This document shows positions 39,301-49,100 of a stretch of 64,000 nt of DNA, piece by piece; position 1 is the first letter of the stretch; each line of letters begins with the position of its first letter. The position numbers were made by a program, and so were the translations under genes. Source of the DNA: Opisthorchis felineus (Eukaryota; Platyhelminthes; Trematoda; Opisthorchiida; Opisthorchiidae); the NCBI GenBank assembly GCA_004794785.1, contig SJOL01007269.1:944188-1008187 (forward strand). Reading direction: 5' to 3'. A model generated the notes under the pieces. That model was not told where the DNA came from. It did no database searches and saw nothing but the letters and a program-made list of their open reading frames with translations.

Positions 39301-40157
39301 TGCTAGATGTTGTATGCCTGAGCTGGTTGTTGTCTTCCTGGTTCCAAAATCTGGCCAGGTTGGTTGTATTCCTTCATTCTTTGGCCGATTTGTCTTGAGC
39401 TAGCTGTTCTTTTACAGGTAACCAGTGCCGGCTTTCTGTTTCATGTACACCGTACTTATCAAATTTTTTGAAATACTGTGAAATACTTAGTTTTCGCAAC
39501 TGTGTGACTTGAAAGGGCCTTGCCAAAAAAATGTTTTTCAACACACATTTGGTCTTAAACATTGATTCGGCACAACACTGACAGTAAGTCACAATCCAGT
39601 CAAAGGAACACAGTTTAACATCACTGAAGCCCTGGGACCCATAGGAATACAGTTCACCTTTAGACTAGAAGGTCGACCAGGAAAATTCGTGCGAATCTTG
39701 TAACAATGCGTTGACCTGAAAGTCAGAAATTTCCGAAAGAGACGTAGATACAAACAGCTAGACCGTTTCTCACCATTTTGAATTAAGAGCACGGCAACAC
39801 CATTCATGTAACGTACATTTAAAATCAGAAGGAAACAACCGCAGAGAGTTTTTTTTGCCTAATCAATAAGAGATAACATACACCTAAATGTCTGCTACAC
39901 AACCTGACAAATGAGCTCGACACTTTATTGGCTGCGAAATTTCAAATTTGCGTGCCCATTACGCCGCCAGTGCCACGTCATTACTATATTCTGTTGACGT
40001 TTTAAATCATCCAATGAGAATCTTTCGAATTTCCTACGCAAACTACGAAAAAATCCTTTATATTTTTTTTCACGAATGCTATCTCCTGTTTTTTTTTTCA
40101 TTTCAGTTAGTGCTAATATGCTTCACATTGTGCACTATTTGCGTCGACATTGTCTAA
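18273..40157 (+). CDS. Tetraspanin gene B, eight coding exons, 275 residues
   Basis: Exons 18273-18329, 21686-21851, 22436-22539, 26273-26347, 28443-28547, 33585-33666, 36812-36999 and 40107-40157 all have GT/AG borders, and their 828 nt join without a frame break. The protein has TM1 (about 9-35), a small loop (36-75), TM2 (76-98), TM3 (110-130), a large loop, TM4 (about 247-270) and a tail ending CVDIV. The large loop holds the diagnostic CCG (172-174) and Cys 204, 205, 218 and 233, six in all, enough for three disulfides. N-glycosylation sequons lie at Asn 177, 187 and 225. It sits in the plasma or vesicle membrane and would act by binding partner proteins (family knowledge). The start at 18273 is the minimal choice: the frame is open upstream to a good acceptor at 18258, so a short 5' coding exon may exist. 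Confidence 0.94.
18660..18965 (+). repeat. SINE family B copy 1 (intron 1 of gene B)
   Basis: A tRNA-like head (TGGAGTAGTGGTGATACGC, then GTTCGGAGTTCAAACTTCGG) is followed at 18800-18844 by a decayed hammerhead core: GCACTTCTGATCA, stem II GTGTAATAAGATC, GAAAC, then CAGTGC. The tail runs through GACCCACCAGAATGA to CTCGCAACCACCCACAAC. Head, core and tail recur in the same order at 38460 and 45700. Confidence 0.7.
19070..19212 (+). repeat. SINE family A, 3' part, plus orientation
   Basis: Starts inside the element at AAATTCGTGAG and runs through a hammerhead remnant (19087-19133: GCGCGCTG, TTAATGG, AATAAGGAC, GAAA, TAGTTGTA, CAGTGC) to the family 3' end AATCTCCTCAC. The tRNA-like head is missing. 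Confidence 0.7.
19263..19642 (-). repeat. SINE family A, near full length, minus orientation
   Basis: On the minus strand: a 5' region (GCTCGAGGCGCCAGTCAACA), a tRNA-like head (TCGTGGCCGAACGGTTGAG ... GGTCGTGGGTCGGAGACTC), the hammerhead-like core at 19340-19385 (stem II TTCC/GGAT, GAAACAGCTGTA, CAGTGC) and the tail ending CTCCTCAC. It lies tail to tail with the partial copy at 19070-19212, leaving a spacer of about 50 bases. Confidence 0.75.
20455..20600 (+). repeat. Degenerate SINE family A fragment
   Basis: A B-box-like GAGAGTTCGAATCTCTCG is followed at some distance by AATCACAGTGCTTCTCGG and TTTTCAACACAGAG, which match the 3' arm and tail of family A. The hammerhead middle is scrambled. 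Confidence 0.4.
21686..21851 (+). CDS. Gene B exon 2 (rest of TM1, small loop)
   Basis: 166 nt after CTTTTTAG, ending before GTAGGT in phase 1. It reads [16 protein letters not shown] (glycine-rich end of TM1) and then about 38 residues of small extracellular loop rich in Lys, Gln and Ser. No matching exon was found for gene C inside the window. Confidence 0.93.
22436..22539 (+). CDS. Gene B exon 3 (TM2)
   Basis: 104 nt between TTCAG and GTGAGT. It reads [19 protein letters not shown], then [16 protein letters not shown]. The G-x2-G-A-C-x-N-S motif after TM2 is the usual inner-loop signature of tetraspanins. The gene C equivalent has the same length and reads [19 protein letters not shown]. 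Confidence 0.94.
24534..24895 (+). repeat. Repeat family C copies, compound
   Basis: Two copies of the terminal end (GTTTTCAGCAACCTTATGAG near 24543 and again near 24842) flank a block with TATCTCAAATATCGTACCAAG, CAGCACATTCAG and TGATAAACGAGAGATTCAG. The right end carries GGAAACTCGGAGAC, then the hammerhead-like CTGATGATCCTCAAGAAGGGC, GAAAC, TGG and GAGCTGTCGAAGAG. The internal block is shared with 56490-56660. It lies in intron 3 of gene B. Confidence 0.65.
25255..25405 (+). repeat. Degenerate ACC/CCA-rich simple repeat
   Basis: CACCACCGCC, GACGACCACCATCATGACC, CTCCATCACCACAAACG and similar triplet-like runs. It explains the valine-rich frame seen on the minus strand here; no gene is implied. 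Confidence 0.55.
26273..26347 (+). CDS. Gene B exon 4 (TM3)
   Basis: 75 nt between TTTTCAG and GTGAGC, phase 0 at both ends. It reads [20 protein letters not shown], then AMKTK. The length equals the TM3 exon of gene C (56711-56785). Confidence 0.94.
28114..28390 (+). repeat. Degenerate GAT-rich repeat just upstream of gene B exon 5
   Basis: Irregular GATGATG, GATGTTG and GATGAGG units across about 270 bases. It ends about 50 bases before the acceptor of exon 5. It generates Met/Asp-rich frames on the plus strand and Ser/Thr/Ile-rich ones on the minus strand that are not genes. Confidence 0.75.
28443..28547 (+). CDS. Gene B exon 5 (start of large extracellular loop)
   Basis: 105 nt, phase 0 on both sides, ending before GTAAGT. 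It reads [18 protein letters not shown] and continues to LVVGFISPA. The gene C equivalent ([18 protein letters not shown] ... LVIGFLQPY) has the same length and the same LV-x-GF-x-x-P ending. The acceptor is an unusual purine run (CCACAAAAAAG), preceded by a pyrimidine stretch. Confidence 0.9.
29631..29652 (+). repeat. (TACTT)n microsatellite
   Basis: Four clean TACTT units followed by TC. Confidence 0.9.
30360..30655 (+). repeat. SINE family A copy with well kept hammerhead core (intron 5 of gene B)
   Basis: Order: 5' region (GTCAACAGGTGTGACC), tRNA-like head at 30466-30538 (CTCGTGTCCGAACTGTTGAG ... GGTCGCGGGTTGAAGACTC), then 30552-30598: GTGCACCG, TTGATGA, stem II TTCC-CAATAA-GGAT, GAAA, CAGCTGTA, CAGTGC. 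The last arm can pair with the sequence before TTGATGA to make stem I. The first core base is T instead of C, which should abolish self-cleavage. Confidence 0.8.
32040..32115 (+). repeat. CTGACGA...CGAAACGTTG motif, retroelement-end-like
   Basis: The sequence reads CTGACGAAGCTTTTG, TGT, CAAAAAC, GAAACGTTGCCCAAC. CTGANGA and GAAA flank a stem (GCTTTTG/CAAAAAC with one mismatch), and GTTG-CC-CAAC forms a second hairpin. Motifs of this look recur near the ends of retroelements in many invertebrates (from memory, unverified). GGTAAC at 32031 and GTTACC at 32106 are inverted around it. Confidence 0.4.
33585..33666 (+). CDS. Gene B exon 6 (CCG motif)
   Basis: 82 nt after GGCACTTCAG, ending in phase 1 before GTAAGC. 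It reads [12 protein letters not shown] and continues to KSYI. LGCCG is the tetraspanin signature; the gene C exon of equal length begins [12 protein letters not shown]. Confidence 0.95.
33878..34227 (-). repeat. SINE family A copy (intron 6 of gene B)
   Basis: On the minus strand it carries a head with CACTCTTGGACAAACGG, a B-box-like GTTCGAGACTCG, a decayed core at 33927-33971 (CTGCTGGTTA, GAAACAGCTCTG, CAGTGC) and the tail. The 5' region GTCGTCACTCGAGGAGCC matches the copy at 19263-19642. Confidence 0.7.
35485..35655 (+). repeat. Repeat family C copy, partial
   Basis: GGGTTTCACCGTCTTGGGG, CTCATCATGTACGCACAG, TCCCCCAGTTACCATCAGCC and CACTTGAACC match the 5' arm and centre of the complete family C element at 53955. 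The terminal end is missing. Confidence 0.5.
35704..35734 (+). repeat. (AT)n microsatellite
   Basis: About 30 bases of alternating A and T interrupted twice by G. Confidence 0.9.
36150..36440 (+). repeat. SINE family A copy (intron 6 of gene B)
   Basis: 5' region with GTCAACACGTGACCACGTGA, tRNA-like head (CTCATGGCCGAACGGAAGTG ... GAGAGTTCGAAACTTCC), core 36344-36390 with an intact CTGATGA box followed by GTCTAAAAAAGGAT, AAAACAGC and TAGTGC. GAAA has become AAAA, so it should be inactive. The copy ends about 370 bases before gene B exon 7. Confidence 0.75.
36812..36999 (+). CDS. Gene B exon 7 (rest of large loop, start of TM4)
   Basis: 188 nt after TTTACAG, ending before GTACGT. Two leading bases complete an Asp codon with the G of exon 6, then [15 protein letters not shown]. 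By my count 23 of 62 codons give the same residue as gene C in an ungapped alignment, including all four cysteines. Confidence 0.95.
37500..37985 (+). repeat. Repeat family C copy, both arms recognisable (intron 7 of gene B)
   Basis: The left arm has GGCAGCTCACTACTGGTTTC, GTCC/GGAGC and CTTGTCAGGTGGG; the right arm at about 37815-37890 has CATGATGAGCCCAATGAAGG, GTGAAACCCGTAGTGGGC and TTCGAAGAG. Downstream, TGTCTCAAACCTCGTG and CAGTACATTCAATTG match the block that follows other copies. Confidence 0.6.
38460..38705 (+). repeat. SINE family B copy 2 (intron 7 of gene B)
   Basis: The tRNA-like head at 38510-38580 has TGGATTAGTGGTAACGCGC and CCGGAGTTCGAATGCCGGC. The core at 38588-38633 is GCACTG, TTGATGG, stem II GCTCTCTAATAAGAGC, GAAA, CTCGAGTC, CAGTAC. 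Stem II pairs over five bases and ACTCGAGT is a perfect palindrome, but the conserved box is TTGATGG, not CTGATGA. The tail GAGCTCACCAGAATAATTAG matches the other copies. Confidence 0.75.
40107..40157 (+). CDS. Gene B exon 8 (end of TM4, tail, stop)
   Basis: 51 nt after a strong polypyrimidine tract and TTTCAG. Encodes [16 protein letters not shown] and TAA. Cys 264, 268 and 271 lie at the inner face of TM4, where tetraspanins are often palmitoylated. No clear AATAAA was noticed in the next 600 bases. Confidence 0.93.
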   Translation, partial: LVLICFTLCTICVDIV

Positions 40158-42206
40158 TCGGCGCTGGCAGCCAAGCACTCACCAACTTACAAAGTTCAAC
40201 GTGCTTTGTTGGGCAAACCAACAACCAGATCAGTTGATAACAATGGCGTTCTTTTCCCTTGTTTGTTTTTCACTACAAACCAATGTTTATTGAGAACCAG
40301 AACAAGGCTTTCCGATTCTGTTTTACCCACGTGCCTAAGTTAATGTATTTTTTAACGATCTACTATGGAATAATTTACGAAACTTGGGATGTCTTTGGTA
40401 TTATCCATGGAAATCCAACCCGAGAAGAAGAAACCACAGATTATTTCGTTTTCCAGTCATTGGAGAAAACATTTTCTTTCTTAATACCAGTTTGTTATTT
40501 CCTCCTGAAACTTGTTATGGTTGAATGAATTTCATACACCTTCGAATCCTACATACAAGGCTGTAGCAGCCAACGGTTAGAATAATTGATTTGAAAGCCA
40601 AATTTACGACCGCAGTGTAGGTCACCCTATCTTATCGGGATTATGAATTCCTTCGAACCCAGATTTATTTTTCATCCAATACAATGGACATTCGTCAAAA
40701 AAATGAGCCAAATGCAAAAACTTGTTCTTTTTCATGAGGGTCGATGCGTGCTAAACGTTGCCACATTCTCCCAAATATGTGTCCATCACCCAGTTTTTCC
40801 AAAAACGCTGAGATTACACAGAATAATTATAAACCTTTAAAGATCCCTTCGAATTAGGGTCCATAAAGAGGGAGGCGGTTGGTCCCCTATGCTTGGTGAT
40901 TCTATCAACAAGTGTTCTAGCTCATATTCCCCGATTCGTTTCTACTGGTGTTTTGCTTCAGTTTGGTTTGCTCTTCTCGGTCGTATTCTCTGGCCTTACT
41001 GAGAAGTGTCACTAAAATATCGCATTTGGTAGTGGAATTTAAAATAGTTTTAGTCCGCAAGCACTCCGACTCATGAGCTGGCTTCACTCAGGGTGACTTA
41101 TTGTATGGACACCGTCTTGTTCACTTTTACAATATCTCATTCCATGTTCAGTTCTTGCACCGGGTCCATCTACGAACCATTGCTCATAACAGCTACGAAG
41201 TATCGGGGCTCCAAGACCCTGCAGATGGGACGGTATCGTGTCAACCCTGGCTCACTGCACGATGGGAGTTTCTCAAACCTTCTGGTTTATCCTTCGGCCT
41301 CAGATTGATTTTTATTGTTTGACCAATCAGTATCAGTTTTTATATCCCAGTTTCACTTGACTCCAATGGAACTTCAAAAATGCTGCAGAGTTCTGAAGCA
41401 TCAAGTATGAGGCACCAAAATCCTTAATGGACAATGTTCCAGGAAAATGAACTACGTACAATTTGGTGTTCGTAGTCGACGGTATTTCGAATCAGGCCAC
41501 ATAAACTCAAATCAGTTTATCTTACTCTTTCTACGCTGATCAGAATCATGTAGTATGACGATAACCTGGATTAAAAGGGTTAGTATCGTTAAGTAGAAAC
41601 CAACAAACTTGACTGCTTCGGCCCCCTCACTGTCCTTGATTGAGAAAATTCTACCGTGCTGTGGTCTCACATGTACTTTACATTCCAACCTGAACAGTAA
41701 CTGAACATGACCAGTGCAACTATCGATGCATGTAGTTTTCACCTGGTGTTTCGGGACATATACCCGCATCATGTCCGTCACTCGTATCCTACTTGTTATC
41801 CATGGGTTATTTTCTATGAGCCCCATTGGTACCACCGTTCGCTTGTCCAGTGTTGTGAGGTTCTGACCACAAACTTTTGTCAGGTATTCCGTCTAGCCTA
41901 CTCAGAGTTCCCTTATTTGCACGAAAAAAACCACCAGGCACTCCACACACAATGATCAGTGTTTGTTATTCTGCACTGGAAAGCCTAATGTAAAAGTTCA
42001 TGTATAATAGGTTGAATGGTTGAGTTATGAAACCTAGCGACTTGATTCCAAAGCGCACAGAAAAATATCTGGTTAGTTTATCATGATGGTGCTATGCATT
42101 GGACTTGCTGCTTGATACCCAGAATATTGATCAAAAGTGTGACGTGGACCAAATTGCCTCAAAATCGGGAATAAATCAAACAAAACTATCAGCAAAAGGT
42201 TTCTAG

Positions 42207-42380
42207 TGAGAGGAAATCTGGGAATTTTAATAGAGATTTCGTCGTTTAAGTGAAGCTAGCCCATGCCGAGTAACCGAGAAGCACCGTACAGCTGTTTCAT
42301 CCTTGATAGGTATCATCACCAATGCGCATCTCACGAAAATCAAGGGAGTCTTCAACTCGCCATCTGCGTCATATGAAAAT
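42207..42380 (-). repeat. SINE family A, 3' part, minus orientation
   Basis: It runs from a degenerate 3' end through GCACCGTACAGCTGTTTCAT (plus strand) and a core at 42281-42327 to GCGCATCTCACGAAAATC. The minus-strand core reads GCGCATTGGTGATGATACC, then AGGATGAAACAGCTGTAC. Confidence 0.7.
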
Positions 42381-42384
42381 GAAT

Positions 42385-42672
42385 CTCCCAGCTGAGACGT
42401 CATCACTCAAGTGAGGGGCCAGCTAATCAACATGGCGTGGATTCCATTATTGTAGAATGAGTGACGCTATATTCTGTATAAGTGCAAATCAATCGTACCG
42501 CTTATTAGTCCCTCGTTGCCGAACGGTCAATTGTTCAGATTAATACCCGGGCAAGTCACGGGCCTGGGGCTCTCCAAAGTTTCGTGGAAAGCGCATTACT
42601 GTAGATTCCCAATAGGAATGAAACAGCTGTACAGTGCTCCTCGACGTCTCAGCATAGATTGGCTTCATTTCC
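42385..42672 (+). repeat. SINE family A, nearly complete, plus orientation
   Basis: 5' region, tRNA-like head (CTCGTTGCCGAACGGTCAAT) and core 42591-42636 (GCGCATTACTGTAGATTCCC, AATAGGAATGAAACAGCTG, TACAGTGC). The CTGATGA box has decayed to CTGTAGA. Together with the preceding minus copy it forms a head-to-head pair. Confidence 0.7.
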
Positions 42673-43102
42673 CTCCAAACTTTTCACTCATCATCCGAGC
42701 AAGTCTTGTGATCAAACTAATATGGCCAACGGAAGACGAGTGTACCACACTTGTCACACAAATGAATCAGAGATGTTCCTTTGAAGTCCGTTCTGTTGAT
42801 TATATCAGATACCAAGGTTCCGACAAATTTCCGTGAACACTTGGTTCATCCCCCTAATAAAAACCACATGGATTTCTAAGTACGGAAATATATTTTTATA
42901 ACTTGCCTGCAGAAACATTGCCTACAGTATAAGTTTAACATTTGCTGAAAGGTTCCCTGAGCCACTGAAAACATGCAAGGCATCTCAAATCTGATTTAGG
43001 GGAAAAAAGAAAACAAGATAAGAAGAAGTACAGTGTGTTTTCATATTGTCGGCTTCTCGGTAAAGGAAAATATTGAAGATATAATCCATTCCATCCCACT
43101 GT

Positions 43103-43153
43103 TTATAAACAGTCCATGAACACGGTGATTCCAGTGAATATCACGAGGAGCAA
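43103..43153 (-). CDS. Gene C terminal exon (end of TM4, tail)
   Basis: 51 nt after GTATTTACAG on the minus strand. Encodes [16 protein letters not shown] and TAA, equal in length to the terminal exons of A and B. Confidence 0.92.
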   Translation of the reverse strand: MLLVIFTGITVFMDCL

Positions 43154-46100
43154 CTGTAAATACAGAACGAGAAAAAACAATAAGTGAGGGAAGAAAATCA
43201 GGCTTCTAAACAGCATTTTTAACTTTTCAAAGCAACAAACCATTGGTCGATGACTCTGAGATGTATTTTTACCCTGGTTTATCAAAAGTTTTAAGTACTA
43301 TTTAGGACAGGTGGCTGGGACAATAATTATCTGATTCCTGTTGCATCTTAACCTTTAAGATATTGTATTTTATCCATGGGCGTCATTTATTCAGTTTCTT
43401 AATACGTCCTTTTTATGTTTCCACCTCTGAAATTAGCATCCGAACTTGGAACGAAGTTCGGGTAATCGATCCACATGCTGACAGGCCTATAGACGGTGAT
43501 TCTTACATTGTTTGTTTGACGCAAGACACTTAGCACCAAGTGTTGGGAAGGCGAGTGTATTCAGTAAGTTGTTTTTAGGGGTGTAACAGTGCATACTACT
43601 GCTGAGGCATGTGAGTAGTTCATGGTTATGTCGAAGCTCCGCCCCGCGTCTGATGGAAGGTGAAGTTTATTACGAACTTGTGGAACTGCTGTGCAGCGTT
43701 CGTTTACAATTGCATGATAGTCAGTGAATATCCACGAAAGTTCAAGTAGACGAGTGAGAATGTTCAATTTTAAAACAACTGTTTGCATATGAGAAGTTTA
43801 ATTTCCTGTCCAATAGCTTGTAACTGCTTAGTTGGTATTTGCTAATAAAAGACTACGCAGCGAAGGACTTTATCCTTTCACTAGTAGACAAAGTGGGAAG
43901 TGCCATGTGTTGGGGCCATCGGCAAGAAAAGCGGCAGCTTACCAAGAATACCATCGTTCCAATCAGAGCGAATATTGCCTTGTTCATGACCTCAACTACC
44001 TTGTTCTTCATTGGCTGATGACATCCTATCCCGATGTTGCTATTTTTGTCAGTGAAGTCGTTCGGACAATTGGGATCGACCAGTCTGAATTTGTCGGTCA
44101 TTTTGCAGCAGGGAATCGGATATTTTAGGTCTGTTGGGATCACAATAATTCGATAAATAAACAGTTGGATGAATCATGGATTACCGTATTTAACCATTGT
44201 CAAAAAGCTAGTGTGATTTCAAGACAACTTATGGTTTGAGATTTGATAGTACGCATGTATGCACAATACGTCCTATGCAGGATTTCCTGTCTGGCACTGA
44301 TGCAAACTCAGTGGCTCACTTTCCGATGTTTCTGTTTGAATTTCAAGGCGATCTAACGCTGGAGAAAGATAGCCATCAATAACTCGTGCTTGTTATCTTT
44401 CAGTGACTACCTCTCAGTTCAGTGGTACGCGGTTTTAGTGGTCCATGAGAATCACACGAATGTTCGCTTCTGTTTCACTACAGCAGTTGACTACTACAGT
44501 CTAAGGGATGGACAACAATTTAGTCGGTTGGATTTGCTCCTTATCCGGTGCTTGTAATGCGTGCCTCCAGAGAGAAGCAGTCTCAGACCATAGGCTGCCT
44601 GCGTGTGTATGCGCTGCGTTTATCCTCATGACTTCGTTTCATCTGTTGAAGACTGCATTCCTCGTCCGGCATGTGTTCGGCTAAGGGGCTGTCCAGGTGT
44701 CATAGGGCAGACAAACTGGATGTGGAAGCTACATAGAAATTCGGTATTTTGTCGTTGTTAGTCCCACTAATACGACCAAGGGTTGTTCAGATGGTGTCGA
44801 ACAAATTGCAACTGAGACCTGATTGAATGGTTCATCTTCAAAATGAATGAACATACATGAATTTCGATGGACAGTTCTGACCAGTTTCGAGAGATGAAGC
44901 CGAACTTTGATTTAAATGTTACATGGTAATGGATTCAAGAGTAGACATTTTGATTATTGGTCTAAATTTTACCAGATGTGAAAAATAGTTCCGTAAAGGT
45001 GGATGAAGAAATGGGATAAAAACATGACATTCTTGATGCTTTCACAAGCCCCTCTTTAAATGGGTCGTCAGATTCGTTCGTTAATTCAACTTTGTGAATA
45101 AATTTTCCATACCTTTCGTTTTAATGCTACCCAGAGATCGCAGAGCAAAGGCGCAACAGAATTTAAGCGCTCTCCGGTTCCAGTTATGCCAATGTATGGA
45201 CATGACATTGGCTGACAAAAGCGGAATTTGCAAGCTCGTATCACACGGGATAGATGGGCTTGAGAATCGAGTCAACTTGACATCGAATTGACGGATACAT
45301 TGCACGGCAGTATTACTACCCTTACCCTGAAGGAAGAGACTGCACTCGCAAATCATGAAAATGTTGGACGATTCAATTCTGTCAGTCCGATAATTTTGTT
45401 ATTGATGTGTAGCTCGTGTTTTTAAAAAAGTATATTCTGTTTAGCCAGTATGCGAATTTTAAAAGGCAGATTTAACGACACCAAATTTTTTCTCAGTGTT
45501 CACACACGGCTGGTGGGATAAGGAAGAGTTGACCTAGATCTCAAGTCGTAACTAGTACAAGTGGTTTAGTCGTCGGCGGTTCTGGAATTTGTAGAATTCG
45601 CGTTCACATCACTGTCGTTCGAACAGTTCTCCACCTGTCCTGGTGAATAATTGCACCTGAGTTCACACCAAGAGTGGGAAGCACTGGACTCGAGTTTTGC
45701 CAAGGACAGTTACTGGGTTGTCGTTCGAGGCGTCGAGCAAACCAGTTACATTGCTGAAGCGTGAAAACCGTCGCCCGCACAGAGGTGACACTGCAGGTGC
45801 ATCCAGCGTGTGCTAGTGGATTAGTGGTAACATGCTCGCCCCGCATGCCACATGTCCGGAGTTCGAACTCCGGCACGGCCAAAGGTATGCACCACCAATG
45901 GGTTCTGTTAACAGCGAAACACTAATCCAGTGCTTCCACCTTTTGGTGAAGACTTATCAAAATAACCGCACCAGGACTGGAGGAGGACTGCTCAAACATG
46001 AGTGATGTGAACGTGGATTCTACAAATCCCGCAACCTCTTACAACTAATCCGAAATTGACCAGCGGGTTTCGTATGTCCGTGACGCTACATAACTGGGAA

Positions 46101-49100
46101 GTCCTGACAGGTCGGTCAGTCGATAGACTTAAGCAGAATAGTCACCGGGTCATCGGTCAAGTCTTTGGGCAAAGTAATCACATGGGTGTTTTTTGCGTAA
46201 GTGGATGTACATTGTGTAAACCTTTGTGTGAAGTGAAGGACCCAGTAACCCAGCTAATCCCACGTGACCACTTAAAATTTGGGTAGCATTTGGCTACATG
46301 AAGTTTAGCAATGTTAAAGCCAGCCACTGAATCATCGATGACAGTTCGGCTCTCTGTGGGAGGCAGCTACGAGGCCGTTAGTAGGCAAGAGATGCGGTTT
46401 TCCATGATGTTTATGGTGTTCAATCTGAACGTCGTCCAAATTTCAGCTGTCGTTGAACTGGGCGTGTTCGGAAGCGTCACACGGTAAAACGCAACACGAC
46501 CCCAGCTGATGCAGATAACAAAAGTCTACCGACCATCAGCACTCATCTGAGACCTTCAAACGGATATTCATGGTGGTATTATGTCCAACTAATAAGGCGA
46601 AAACCACGGGTCAATTATAACACAAGAATTAGGACAACCTCATTGTACTATTTTACACACAATCATGCGGATTTGGGTGGTGCTTTTCTGTGACCGTGGT
46701 CGACCCTTCGGTACTCTCACTGACCAAGTGAGAGCTAACTACAGTGCTGATCAGCCACTCGTGGCAAAACTATTAAGTGTTCAACCACTTGCTAGAAGGT
46801 CGTGGCTTCCAAACTTTCTGGTCTTCGTGAGATGTGCATTGCTGATGATTCCCAACAAGGATAAAGCGGTTGTACAGTGCTTCTAGGCTTTTCAGCATGG
46901 ATTTGCTTCACTGACGAGATAAATTTCTACTGAACTAAAAAAAATAATCCCCTCACATTTTACCCGCATTTCTTTGACTCTGTACCTCCATGTTCAAGAC
47001 TAGGACAGGCTTCACTCAACTACTGGCTATACCACTATTTTATCGTTTGACTGTGAATTAGTAAAACTGTCTTATCAACGGGCAAAGCAGTGTACGTATC
47101 CGATCTGCAGTGCCCATGCTAACCGGAATGATGCTAGTAAAAACACGCGTAATCAAGCTAATGGGATGATTCAACTGAGGTTAAGCATGCATGCTCAGCT
47201 TCTCCGATTTGTCCAGCACCGCTACACACTTTCGATAGACTTGGGTGTCCATTCCCCACTGTTTGATTAAAGGTCGGCAAGATATCGATCTTGTGCTCCG
47301 GTAAGCAGTTTTCTTCTCACAAAAGGCACGTCATCTTTTGAAGCAGTGAGCATGTACTTGCTTTATTCTGTTTAGGATTGCCTTTTAGTAAACATTTCGA
47401 ATTCGTGACCTATGCTTGAGTACTATTCAACCACTTTGAGATAACGCGGGCTGACCGGCGTGATTATGCTGCCACGTCATGAGTCCTAATCCCCCTTACT
47501 TCCCATTCCACTATGCCGTGTGTACTATTCTCGGGAAATAGGGGAATAGACCTCGTATCGGTGCTTTTCTGCTAATGATGGCAGCCAGTTTGTAGAGAGC
47601 GCTTAACGGCAGCACAACTGGTTTTCATCCCCTTGATGTTATTATCTCTTCTCCGAGGGTTATTATCCGTGTTCTTCTGCTAGGGTTCTTCGGCTCTGCG
47701 TCTTAGTTTGTAAGTCTTTCATTTTAATCTGTATTTTAAGCTGTATGCTGGAAGTCACTGTAAGAAACGACCAAGAGTGTGCTCAAGCAGTAATGTCCAG
47801 TTGTGCGTGCTGCTGCACGAACACGTGGTTTCGTGAGAGAATTGGTCATGTGAATTTTTTACTCGCATCCATTGTTAGTCACGAGAAAAAACTAACCTGT
47901 GTACTCCTTTTCGTCGTAGACATCCTTCTTTGCCATTTGAGAAAATTCAGACGGAGAATCAACCCCACAACAACCGAGCTGTATAAGGGCAAAGACGAAT
48001 AATCGATTGAACTGAGAAAACAAAAATAAAAATACTTCAAAACTGGATGATTTCACAAGGTACGTGTCTCTTATAGTTTCAGCTTTTATATCACAAGTTT
48101 TCTACATTGAAATCTACGGAAAATCCTTCCTCCTTGTTATAGTAGAGCAAATACAAAACGTGTCAGGCTTCGGTCTCCGTGAAATTTGATCTCAGATTTT
48201 CCCACAGTGTTGAGGAGAGCAATAAAGCAACTTAATTGCTTGGTTTGCATTTCTCACGAATTTGAAAATGTTACTTAAGTCCAAAACATTAGAGTCTAAC
48301 CATCCAATGGTTGGAGAAGTTTCCGTGGCTTGATAAACATTTCAGGTAGACGGTTGGGATCAGCGGCTTTTGGCATCACCAGATGGGCAGTTGCTATAGT
48401 TACAATTAAAAATGTCCCCACAATCATGAGAGCGTACAAAATTATCAAATACAGAACACTCATCCGTTGTCTCTGTCTAATTTGTTGTATACAACGTCCA
48501 AATATCGTTATGGGGTTGTTGCAAGTGAGTGCAATGAATACCTTTCTCCTCATCATTAGTTTATTAAGTGGTAAGGAAGTTCACCCAATACATGCGAGCT
48601 GTCGCTGCTGCGCCAGAGAGCGGCAGAGGAAACAAAAACAAATATTTTGGGCAATTTCTGCTGTAAAGGCAGATTAAGCAAGATATTCTGCTTTCTAACT
48701 CATCTGCGGTGAGACTGACCGACTCGACGGAGCAGCCAAAGGTCCCATAGACTGTGATGGATTTTGCTATTTGACTTCGGGAGGCCGGATAAAAGCGGTG
48801 CCCACAGAGGGCACACCAATAATTATTGGACATTTCTCTAAGAAGAGCCATTTTTGCCAGGGGATGAGACATGCAGATACGTTGGCTTGGTTTAATAAAA
48901 CAGCCAAGCATTACTACCTGACTTTATTGCAGATGCTTGCCTGAAGACTTGAAGTTTTTATTGCACAAACATCACACTACTGTGTAGTCAAAAGTAGGTA
49001 GATGATAAAACAGCATACCAGATAAGAAAGCTCTTCGAACCACTACCTTGTTACCATGCCCCAATAAATACCAAAATGGTTCAGAAGTCAGCGGTCAAAT

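Larger units (their letters stand above)
40158..43102. other. Convergent spacer between genes B and C
   Basis: 2.9 kb between two stop codons facing each other. It holds the 3' UTRs of both genes and a pair of SINE family A copies (42207-42672). One longer unassigned frame on the minus strand (41512-41835) is discussed under findings. No RNA gene was seen. Confidence 0.6.

Noticed and set aside
47745..48002. 85-codon plus-strand frame with a hydrophobic segment and basic end
   Set aside because: It is the antisense of the gene C CCG exon, which has correct splice sites on the minus strand.
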